Below are positions 16,635 through 23,147 of a stretch of DNA of 36,111 nt, one piece after another. The position numbers and the translations under genes were made by a program. A model generated the notes under the pieces. The model was not told the DNA's origin, did no database searches, and saw only the letters and a list, made by a program, of their open reading frames with translations. Within the stretch, counting starts at the first letter, position 1. The number at the start of each line of letters is the position of its first letter. Origin of the DNA: an uncultured Thermoguttaceae bacterium (GTDB lineage: Bacteria > Planctomycetota > Planctomycetia > Pirellulales > Thermoguttaceae); NCBI GenBank assembly GCA_934725735.1, contig CAKVCP010000008.1, positions 1 to 36,111 of the forward strand, in the 5' to 3' direction.

Positions 16635-18101
16635 ATGGCACACACCTCATCTTTCGGAAGTCGCGCGTTCGCGGTCGGCGTACGTTGTTCTTTTTTAACG
16701 TTTGTCGCTGCGGCGTGCTGTCTCTTGGCGACGGCCTCCGCCTTCTCCCAGGAGTTTAAGGAAGCGACGGTCGACGATTCTCTCGCCGCGCAAAAGGCGA
16801 CGATTATCGGAAGCGGCGACTCCGCTCAAATTAAGGATTTCCTCCGCAAATACTATCTCGCGCGATGGACCGTTCGCGCCAACGCTCGCGATCTCGTCAA
16901 ATACCGACAGGAACTTGAGCAGGACGTCCTCTCCCTCTCCGGAGACGCGCAGAAGACCTTTATCGCCGAAACGCTCAGCGCCCTCAACAGCTACGCGTCC
17001 TCCGACGCCTGCTACCCCGCGTGCCGCTTCAACGTCGCGCTGGCGATGGGCACGATCGACGAAGCCGCTTCCGCCGACCGCAACGGGGCCGCGACTCCAT
17101 GCGCCGACGCTATCGCCCCTCTGGCGACTCTCGTCAACTCCGACAAGAAGCCTTATCCCGATTACGTGCGTCTCGCCGGTCTCATCGGCCTGGTGCGTCA
17201 CGCCGAGCTCGGCATTAAGGACGACAAAATGCGCGGCAACGTCAAATCCCTCTTCGTGAAGATTCTCGACCCGCAATTCGCGGCGCAAAAGGGATTGCGC
17301 GACGACGTCTACGAATGGTTCCAAGAGAAGGCCGTTCAAGGTCTCGCGGCGTTCAAGACTCCCGACGGCGCCAATGGCGGCACGGGAACGCTCGACCTCT
17401 TCAAGCAGTTGATTAACGACGACAAGCAGAAATACGAAGTTCGTTGCCTTGCGGCGCGCGCGATCGGCGATATGGATCTCACTGCGGCGTCGGGCTACGA
17501 TTTCCTTGACCTTTCGAAATCTCTCATCCTTTTGGCGCGCGGATTCTGCACGGAAAATATGAGCTACATCGACACGGAAATCGTTCGCGACTCCGTAAAG
17601 AGTAGCGCTGCGTCGGGCGTTTCGACCGGTAGCGGCGCGATGAGCGGCGGCATGGGCATGGGAAGCGGAATGGGTATGGGCGGCGGCATGTCCGGCGGCG
17701 CGATGGGAGGCGGTATGGCCGGCTCCGGAAATATCCAGAACGTGAAGAGCCTCGAAGCGATCGCGGCGCGCATCCTTTACGGCTTCGACTCGATCGAACG
17801 CGCCGTCAAGGGCGTGAAGAACGGCGGTCAAGGCGTCTTGGCGCAGCTCGACGACTCGAAGGCTGCCGAGAAGGAGATGAAGGCGAATCTCGACACGATG
17901 ATTCAAGAGTTCGCCGAGACGTCCGAGTTCGTGAAGAACGGCTCTCAGAGCGCGGGAGGCATGTACGGCGGGATGACCGGCGGCGGCATGGGTATGGGCG
18001 CGACGAGCGCCGCGGTCGGAGCCGACGCGAACTCCCTCAAGAATCACCTCTTGGAGAAGCGCATCAAGTTCGACGAACTCCTTGGAATCGACTCCTATTG
18101 A
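16635..18101 (+). CDS. Secreted helical protein with Gly/Met-rich segments
   Basis: 488 residues. A signal peptide (FLTFVAAACCLLATASAFS, ending about residue 39) starts the chain. The mature region to about 330 is helical and HEAT-like (VRLAGLIGLVRHAELG, VRCLAARAIGDMDL). Two low-complexity segments rich in Gly and Met follow, around residues 330-365 (GMGMGSGMGMGGGMSGG) and 435-460 (GGMYGGMTGGGMGMG), separated by a helical stretch. I do not recognise a named family; secreted proteins of this build occur in planctomycetes. The Met-rich segments could bind copper or act as flexible linkers, but nothing here proves it. The gene has its own promoter and a strong terminator, so it is probably monocistronic. 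Only a weak AGAG-type ribosome binding site is seen. Confidence 0.75.
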   Translation: MAHTSSFGSRAFAVGVRCSFLTFVAAACCLLATASAFSQEFKEATVDDSLAAQKATIIGSGDSAQIKDFLRKYYLARWTVRANARDLVKYRQELEQDVLSLSGDAQKTFIAETLSALNSYASSDACYPACRFNVALAMGTIDEAASADRNGAATPCADAIAPLATLVNSDKKPYPDYVRLAGLIGLVRHAELGIKDDKMRGNVKSLFVKILDPQFAAQKGLRDDVYEWFQEKAVQGLAAFKTPDGANGGTGTLDLFKQLINDDKQKYEVRCLAARAIGDMDLTAASGYDFLDLSKSLILLARGFCTENMSYIDTEIVRDSVKSSAASGVSTGSGAMSGGMGMGSGMGMGGGMSGGAMGGGMAGSGNIQNVKSLEAIAARILYGFDSIERAVKGVKNGGQGVLAQLDDSKAAEKEMKANLDTMIQEFAETSEFVKNGSQSAGGMYGGMTGGGMGMGATSAAVGADANSLKNHLLEKRIKFDELLGIDSY

Positions 18102-18123
18102 TTCTTGCGTCGACGAAAACCGA

Positions 18124-18152
18124 AAGCCTTGCGATATCGCGAGGCTTTTTTT
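18124..18152 (+). terminator. Rho-independent terminator of the Gly/Met-rich protein gene
   Basis: AAGCCTTGCG pairs with CGCGAGGCTT (one G-T wobble) around a short AT-centred loop, followed by seven T, 23 bases after the stop codon. Confidence 0.9.
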
Positions 18153-18379
18153 ATTGCGTAGACTCGCGTGTTAGAGAAGATAAACGGCTTATGAGGGACG
18201 CTTGTCGCGCGGAAGAAAGAAAAGGGAAATTTCTCGGGAAAAAGAGTGGCGCGACGCGTGGGAAAAGGCCGATTCATAGGCTATGGTTCGAAGCGCTGTA
18301 GGCGACGAATCGTCAGCGCGGCACGGGCGTCGTGACGGCTGCACTTTTTTAACAGTTAGAGTAGATAAGGTTTCTATAG
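18153..18379. other. Intergenic stretch with no recognised gene
   Basis: A GTCGCGC/GCGCGAC inverted repeat with a long loop lies in the first half. No convincing promoter hexamers or coding frame with a ribosome binding site were found before the small gene at 18380. Confidence 0.4.
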
Positions 18380-18619
18380 ATGAAAAAAGAAATCTATGCC
18401 GACGGCGTTGGCCAGATCCATTTCGCAGGCAATATGGTTCGTTTTGACTTTGTTACGCTTCAGCCCGCCGCTGACGGCGAATCTCCGAAGCCGGAACCGT
18501 CCGAACGCGTTATTATGCCGCCTCAAGGCTTCCTCTCCATGTTCCAAAGCATGCAGAACCTGATCGACAAGCTCGTCGAAGCGGGCGTTCTCCAGAAGAA
18601 CAACCCCAGCAATAACTGA
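18380..18619 (+). CDS. Small conserved-looking protein of unknown function (79 residues)
   Basis: The protein starts MKKEIYADGVGQIHFAGNMV with FDFVTLQP after it, a likely beta-sheet half. A short Pro/Glu-rich turn follows, then RVIMPPQGFLSMFQSMQNLI, an amphipathic helix ending LVEAGVLQK. The pattern of a strand pair, an R-V-I-M-P-P turn and one helix suggests a compact oligomeric fold, perhaps loosely like DUF3467 proteins; I do not assign a function. No signal peptide is present, so it is cytoplasmic. AAGG lies 9 bases before the ATG and a strong terminator follows within 35 bases, so this is a real, separately expressed small gene. Confidence 0.75.
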   Translation: MKKEIYADGVGQIHFAGNMVRFDFVTLQPAADGESPKPEPSERVIMPPQGFLSMFQSMQNLIDKLVEAGVLQKNNPSNN

Positions 18620-18651
18620 GCGGCCCGGCGTCGCGTGAAGCGCGCTTGCAG

Positions 18652-18678
18652 CCCGATCTTAAAGGATCGGGTTTTTTT
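18652..18678 (+). terminator. Rho-independent terminator of the 79-residue protein gene
   Basis: CCCGATC and GATCGGG form a perfect 7-bp stem with a 6-base loop, followed by seven T. Confidence 0.92.
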
Positions 18679-18750
18679 AATCCTCAGGCGTTCTTTTTTG
18701 GAAAAAAAGAGAACATTTGACGAGGCGCCCCTTTTAATAGGGCTGTTTGT

Positions 18751-18759
18751 TGGTATAAT
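18751..18759 (+). promoter_or_regulatory. Extended -10 promoter of the small basic protein gene
   Basis: TGG directly precedes a perfect TATAAT, the extended -10 form (TGnTATAAT) that needs little -35 contact. Transcription would start near 18766, leaving a leader of about 118 bases before the GTG at 18884. Confidence 0.65.
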
Positions 18760-18802
18760 ACAAGACGCTATTAGTTTAATGGCGCGACAACGTACCTTGG
18801 AT

Positions 18803-18859
18803 GAATCCGCTTCGTGCGGATTCCTGGTTAATATAAACCTGTCTCGCAGCTCGCGGGAC
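18803..18859 (+). promoter_or_regulatory. Structured leader of the small basic protein gene
   Basis: Two hairpins lie between the promoter and the start codon: GAATCCGC/GCGGATTC (8 bp, loop TTCGT, 18803-18823) and GTCTCGC/GCGGGAC (7 bp with one wobble, 18841-18859). No known riboswitch is recognised. An autoregulatory leader is a possibility, as is common for ribosomal-protein genes. Confidence 0.4.
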
Positions 18860-18883
18860 TCTTGACAGTCAACGGAGATAAAC

Positions 18884-18973
18884 GTGGGAACGAAAAAAAC
18901 GGGTAAAGGACGACGTAAGCTCGGTCGTAAAAAGAGACGAATGCGATCCAAGATCCGACATCGAAAGGACTGA
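18884..18973 (+). CDS. 29-residue very basic protein, possibly ribosome-associated
   Basis: A GTG start is preceded by GGAG with 7 bases spacing, and the frame stops at TGA after 29 codons. Lys, Arg and His make up more than half of the residues (KGRRKLGRKKRRMRSKIRHR). Gene-like context is strong: an extended -10 promoter, structured leader and downstream terminator flank it alone. In size and composition it resembles tiny rRNA-binding proteins (bTHX, bL34, or AURKAIP1/COX24-domain proteins), but I cannot assign a family. An alternative is that the transcript works mainly as an RNA and the frame is incidental; the ribosome binding site argues against this. Confidence 0.6.
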   Translation: MGTKKTGKGRRKLGRKKRRMRSKIRHRKD

Positions 18974-19085
18974 GAACTCCAGGTCGGTTGGGTCCCCCAG
19001 CTTGCGCTTCACGCGTTTTCGCTGGTTCCTTCTGGCCCCGTGACGTTCTCGCGATTCGCCAAGATCTTATCGTCGGCGGCACATA

Positions 19086-19121
19086 AACCTCGAAATCTCT
19101 ATCGGTTTCGAGGTTCTTTTA
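19086..19121 (+). terminator. Rho-independent terminator after the small basic protein gene
   Basis: AACCTCGAAA and TTTCGAGGTT make a perfect 10-bp stem with a 10-base loop, followed by CTTTTATTTCTT. It lies 112 bases after the stop codon, leaving an unusually long 3' untranslated region. Confidence 0.85.
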
Positions 19122-19149
19122 TTTCTTGACCCGCGCGATCCTCTCTCCC

Positions 19150-19183
19150 AAAAAAAAGACGCCCCCGATTCTTCGAGAGCGTC
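19150..19183 (-). terminator. Rho-independent terminator of the glycoside hydrolase gene
   Basis: On the minus strand GACGCTCTCGA pairs with TCGGGGGCGTC (11 bp, two G-T wobbles) around a 4-base loop, followed by eight T, about 40 bases past the stop codon. Confidence 0.88.
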
Positions 19184-19224
19184 CTTGGACGACGATGCGT
19201 CTGTCTTTTTAGCGTTCCGCGCGA

Positions 19225-21375
19225 TTAGCGCTTCGCTTCTTTTTGACGCGTTTCATACATGTTGTAGCCGACGCGACGCGACGCTTCGATCGTTTCCGCG
19301 TAAGGGCGGTCGCAAATGTCTACGAAACCGATCTGGTAGTTCTCGCCGTCGAAACGACCCGTCGTCGCCTGATCTCCGTACTGGAACCAGTGCGCCCCGA
19401 CGATCCACGGATTGCGCAACGCGCTCGTCACGTACGTTTCGTACGCCTTCGCGCGCTCGTTTTGATCTTCGCAGGGAACGAGACCGGTGTGGAAGAGTCC
19501 GCAATCTAACGCGCCAAAGTGGAATTCGCCGATCATGACGGGCTTGTCTTCCCCTTCGACGGGCTTGAAGGAACCGACTTCGCGCTGATAGAAGTTGTAG
19601 CTTACGACGTCGCAGTATTTCTGAGCGGCGGCGCGCGCCAGATCGTTCGTCCACGCGAAGCGGCAGCCGAGATAAAGCTTTTTCGGCGCGACTTCGCGAA
19701 TCGCCGCGACGATCTCGGAGAAGTATTTCTCGCAGATTACCGTGTAGAACGCGTCGGAGTCGGCGTTCGCCGCGTCGTTCCTAGGCGTTTCGAAAGGATT
19801 CGCGCGGAGCCAATCCCAGGACTCGACCTCGACTCCCCACGCCGCGTTGAACTTCTCGATCGTTTCGTACTTCGCCTTCAGCCAGTCGACATACGCCTGC
19901 TTCGCCGCTTGTTTCGCGGGGGAGGCGAGAGACGCGCGGGAAAGGGAGCCCTTGTCGCCCCACGAGATTTCGTTGTCGACGAAGTAGCCGATGCAGTAAG
20001 GATCCTCGGCTGTGCGTTCTTTTTGCGCGTTTAACGCGTTACGAATCCCGACGGGGAACGCCGGATCGAAGGGATCGATGAATTTGCCCCAATATCCGGA
20101 GGAGCCTTCGATACTCGGGGCGTTCGTGCCGACGGTCGCGACGTACGGGGTCTTCCCCTTCTGCGCGATCTTCGCGTCGGACCAGTTGCCGATGGTGTTC
20201 AAGCCCCAGCTTCTGAGGCGACGGATTGCCAAATCGATGGATCGTTCGTACCAATCGTCTCCGAACTTCTTATAGAGGTTCGACGAAGTGAAGTTGTACG
20301 TCGCGTATTCTCCGCGTCCGGCGTAGTAATTGTTTACCGAATGATTCGATTTTCCGAGGAAGGCGCTCAGGGGATTCTTATCGTCGCGAACGCGGGGAAT
20401 CGCCGCGTCGAAGTAGAATTTGCGATCCGTGATGGGAGTGACGCCGTTGCTGAACCCGACGCAGTCGATTCCGTTGGACCAGAAGAGGTTCCCGATCGGG
20501 TCGACGAGATACCATACGCCGTCGATCTTTTGCGTGCGGAAGGCGCCGGTCGCTTCATATTTCGGGCCGTTCTTCCAACCGCCGAATTCGTCAAACTCGG
20601 AAGGTTGACGCGCCGCGAGCTCCTTGTCTTCGATCTCGATTTGAGCGCGGAGTTCCTCGAGAGAGCGCGTCTTGCCGGGCCAATCCTTATGCTTGAATTG
20701 TCCGAATTCGTCGATCATCGGGAAGAATTTGTCGGGCCCCCACGAGAGGTATTCGGGCGCGTTATCGTCGGGTTCGGAGACCGCTTCGACGCGTTCCAAG
20801 ACCCATGAGTCGCCGCGTTTATTTTGGGTTTCAAAGGGGCGAATCGCGACGACCTTCGACCAATCGTAGGTCTTCGCGTCGTCTTTGGAGTAGGCGTCCG
20901 TCTTGATTCCGCCGGGCTTTCCGCGCATGGCGAAGAGGCGTTCGCGCACGTCGGGATTGAGGGGCGCGCGCATCGAAACGGAGAAGGTCTTCGATTCGCC
21001 GGGCTGGAGCTCGACGTTCTTCGTGATGATCCCGGTGAGTTTAACCGGGTCGGATTTCTCGAAGTCGAAGCGAATATGGAGGGTGATCGCTTCCTTGCTC
21101 GTAGAGCGGAGTTTGAATTGAATGGCGTCGTATGCGCTCAGGTCCCATTTTCCTTCGAAATGGATTCCCGGCCACGGGTCTTTTTCGCCGTTGGCGATAA
21201 GAAGCGCGCCGTCGGCGTCTTTGGCGACTTCAACGCCTTGGAGTCTGAGCGAATCGACGGGGGTCGCGGCGTCGTAAAGGACGTACGGGTCGGCAGGCTG
21301 AGCGCGTAGGGCGCCGCATAGCGCGCTTAAGAGGCACAAGCACGTCGCCGCCGTCGCGTAAAAATGACGTGACAT
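19225..21375 (-). CDS. Secreted GH50-like glycoside hydrolase (agarase/beta-galactosidase type)
   Basis: 716 residues. A signal peptide (ATCLCLLSALCGALRAQ, about 26 residues) implies export. Residues about 30-200 form a carbohydrate-binding-like beta sandwich (LSAYDAIQFKLRS, LQPGESKTFSVSM). The catalytic TIM barrel of clan GH-A follows. WGLNTIGNWSD, YFVDNEISWG (putative acid/base Glu469) and VMIGEFHFGALD (putative nucleophile Glu617) match the GH50 beta-agarase pattern; automated annotation may call it GH42 or beta-galactosidase. Known: GH50 enzymes cleave beta-1,4 galactosidic bonds in agarose-type polymers. The true substrate may be another galactan, since a sulfatase-like gene lies 60 bases upstream in the same orientation. 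GGAG precedes the ATG. Probably co-transcribed with that gene. Confidence 0.82.
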   Translation of the reverse strand: MSRHFYATAATCLCLLSALCGALRAQPADPYVLYDAATPVDSLRLQGVEVAKDADGALLIANGEKDPWPGIHFEGKWDLSAYDAIQFKLRSTSKEAITLHIRFDFEKSDPVKLTGIITKNVELQPGESKTFSVSMRAPLNPDVRERLFAMRGKPGGIKTDAYSKDDAKTYDWSKVVAIRPFETQNKRGDSWVLERVEAVSEPDDNAPEYLSWGPDKFFPMIDEFGQFKHKDWPGKTRSLEELRAQIEIEDKELAARQPSEFDEFGGWKNGPKYEATGAFRTQKIDGVWYLVDPIGNLFWSNGIDCVGFSNGVTPITDRKFYFDAAIPRVRDDKNPLSAFLGKSNHSVNNYYAGRGEYATYNFTSSNLYKKFGDDWYERSIDLAIRRLRSWGLNTIGNWSDAKIAQKGKTPYVATVGTNAPSIEGSSGYWGKFIDPFDPAFPVGIRNALNAQKERTAEDPYCIGYFVDNEISWGDKGSLSRASLASPAKQAAKQAYVDWLKAKYETIEKFNAAWGVEVESWDWLRANPFETPRNDAANADSDAFYTVICEKYFSEIVAAIREVAPKKLYLGCRFAWTNDLARAAAQKYCDVVSYNFYQREVGSFKPVEGEDKPVMIGEFHFGALDCGLFHTGLVPCEDQNERAKAYETYVTSALRNPWIVGAHWFQYGDQATTGRFDGENYQIGFVDICDRPYAETIEASRRVGYNMYETRQKEAKR

Positions 21376-21435
21376 AAGATTTCTCCAGATGAACGATATG
21401 GGATCCGTCGAGAAAGGCGCGTTTCGGAAACGCTC

Positions 21436-22974
21436 TTATTCTTGAGGATCGAGTGAGGGTTTAAGACGTTCCGCGTCGTCTTGAAGACGATCGGCGACGT
21501 CGTTGACGCAATACCTGTCGTCGGGCTGAACGAAGAGTTCGACGCGTTCTGTCGGCGCGAATTCGTCCTCGGGATCCTTTTCGAGGGGCGTGCGTTTGAG
21601 ATACCATTGGTCGAAGATCGCCGCGCGTTCGCGAGAGGACTTGTCCCGCGCGACGATGACGAGCGAGTCGTGAATTGGGCGTCGTTCGTCGACGACGAGT
21701 TCGAGAAGATTGTGTCCTCGGCGCGTATCCTCAATCGCCGCGCCCCTTTCGGCGGATTCTTCGCGCAGCGCCGATTCATCCTCGGAGTCGAGCGTCCACT
21801 TTCCGACGACGGCGGAGATTTCGCACGGTTCGAGCTTCCAAAAGTCGAGATCGACGAGTCGCGGCGCGAAGTCGGGGAAGTCGCGCAGCGTCGCGAAAAG
21901 ATCCGTCGGGCCGCAAAGGGTCGGCAGACGTAGCGTCGCGCACGTCTTGTGGGGAAGGCGGAGGATGAGCGGCAGGCGCGTTTCCTCAGAATAGAAGGGG
22001 GAAGAAACGTCTTCCGGCCCCGGCGCTCCGAGCGCCGACGGCGCGCCTAACGCAAGACTGCGCGTTCCGGTAAGGGCGAAGAGCGTATTTTTCAAAAGAT
22101 TATGCTCCTTCAGGAGTTCGACAAATCCGTCGAGCGTCTCGTCGAAGACGCCGACCCCTGCGGCGCACGCCTCCAAAACGCTCTGCCGCCGTTCCGATTC
22201 GTCGAGCGCGTTGAGTCGCGCCCTCTCCCGCGCGGCGAGGGACGCGTCCTCTCCGACCGCGACGTCCTCCGTAATCTCCACCGAGCGGAAGGCGCGACCG
22301 TGAACGCGTCGCGAAAGGGGCTCTCGACGCCAATAAGGGGGGCGGACGGCGGCGTAAGGCTCCGGATCGCCTTCGTCTTGGAACGCTTCGCGCATCTCCG
22401 AGGGGAAGTCCCAACGTTCGTTCCAGCCGGAGAGATGGGCCCACGCGAACCACGGCTGAGGGGAGTCGATGCGCGCGGAATCGTCGAGGGACGAGAGGAA
22501 GCGCGTGAGCTGCTCGAAGTTCTTGAAGAGCGCGGTTTTTTCGATCGATTCCGCGGGCTCGTCGCGCTCCTCTTCCGTCTCGAGGAGGAAGCGTTCGACG
22601 TGATCGCTGTCGACGCAGGGGGAGAGCGCGACGTTTTCGACGTCGGAGAGGAGGAAGGTGCGGTATCCGCGCTCTTTCATGAGCTGGAAGATCGAAGGGA
22701 CGTCGTCGGAAGGTTCGTCGTCGAGGTTGACGGCGCACGGCTCTTCGCCGCGCCAAAACGCGCGCATGAGGGCGTCGAGATCGAGGGACGTCGCGTGGAA
22801 GTTGTCGAAGAGGATCGACTCGGTCGAGAGGGCGTCGAAGGCGGGCGTCGAGTTCCACGTCGCGCCGTACGCGCCGAAAAGGTCGGGATTGATACGATCG
22901 ATCGAGAGACAGAGAATATTGGGGAGACGCAGGGAGGCGCCCTGACGTCGTTGCGCGCGTGTTACGATCTTCAT
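21436..22974 (-). CDS. Sulfatase-fold protein without the formylglycine cysteine
   Basis: 512 residues. The start matches the alkaline-phosphatase/sulfatase superfamily: PNILCLSIDRINPDLFGAYG (metal-site Asp26), then TPAFDALSTESILFDNFHAT, where normal sulfatases read TPNxDxLAxxGxxF. At the place where CxPSR should follow, the sequence is SLDLDALMRAF, so the cysteine or serine converted to formylglycine is missing. Further on, LKNTLFALTGTRSLALGA sits where the usual TSDHG metal motif would be and is also degraded. The protein has no signal peptide. Seen: fold-like motifs with missing catalytic residues. Inferred: a pseudo-sulfatase or regulatory or binding protein. It has its own promoter and is upstream of the GH50-like gene in one unit. 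Confidence 0.72.
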   Translation of the reverse strand: MKIVTRAQRRQGASLRLPNILCLSIDRINPDLFGAYGATWNSTPAFDALSTESILFDNFHATSLDLDALMRAFWRGEEPCAVNLDDEPSDDVPSIFQLMKERGYRTFLLSDVENVALSPCVDSDHVERFLLETEEERDEPAESIEKTALFKNFEQLTRFLSSLDDSARIDSPQPWFAWAHLSGWNERWDFPSEMREAFQDEGDPEPYAAVRPPYWRREPLSRRVHGRAFRSVEITEDVAVGEDASLAARERARLNALDESERRQSVLEACAAGVGVFDETLDGFVELLKEHNLLKNTLFALTGTRSLALGAPSALGAPGPEDVSSPFYSEETRLPLILRLPHKTCATLRLPTLCGPTDLFATLRDFPDFAPRLVDLDFWKLEPCEISAVVGKWTLDSEDESALREESAERGAAIEDTRRGHNLLELVVDERRPIHDSLVIVARDKSSRERAAIFDQWYLKRTPLEKDPEDEFAPTERVELFVQPDDRYCVNDVADRLQDDAERLKPSLDPQE

Positions 22975-23031
22975 CTATTCTTCTTCGGGTTGAGGGAGGA
23001 TAACGATTTATGACGCGAACGCGTCCACTGC

Positions 23032-23060
23032 ATTGTACCAAGGGCGCGTTAAGTAATCAA
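23032..23060 (-). promoter_or_regulatory. Promoter of the sulfatase-like and glycoside hydrolase unit
   Basis: On the minus strand TTGATT and TACAAT are separated by 17 bases, about 60 bases upstream of the start codon at 22974. Confidence 0.6.
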
Positions 23061-23072
23061 GTCGCGTCAAGG

Positions 23073-23088
23073 CGTCGACGCGTCGACG
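23073..23088. repeat. 16-bp perfect palindrome upstream of the sulfatase-like promoter
   Basis: CGTCGACG occurs twice in tandem, making a perfect palindrome 12 bases upstream of the -35 of the minus-strand promoter. It is a possible operator, though GC-rich palindromes of this kind are easy to find in this DNA. Confidence 0.35.
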
Positions 23089-23093
23089 GAAAG

Positions 23094-23125
23094 AAAAAAC
23101 GCCCCGAGGAGAGACCCTCGGGACG
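23094..23125 (-). terminator. Rho-independent terminator of the antiporter gene
   Basis: On the minus strand CGTCCCGAGG pairs with CCTCGGGGCG (10 bp, one wobble) around a 6-base loop and is followed by six T, starting about 20 bases past the stop codon. Confidence 0.88.
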
Positions 23126-23147
23126 CGGGGAATTTTTGACGCGTCGA

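Noticed and set aside
16695..18047. A 450-codon open frame on the minus strand opposite the Gly/Met-rich gene
   Set aside because: Its His/Ala-rich stretch is the antisense of the Gly/Met repeats, and it would lie inside a gene with clear signal peptide, promoter and terminator.
18280..18300. GGTTCGAAGCG as a tRNA T-loop
   Set aside because: No acceptor stem, D-arm or anticodon arm can be drawn around it.
18635..18865. A 76-codon plus-strand frame between two small genes
   Set aside because: It would run through the terminator at 18652-18678 and the extended -10 promoter at 18751, and has no ribosome binding site.
18974..19085. Possible small SRP RNA or other known ncRNA in the trailer of the small basic gene
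   Set aside because: On the minus strand CCAGAAGGAACCAGC vaguely resembles the SRP RNA core, but the conserved GGAAGG and AGCAGCC parts are not both present.
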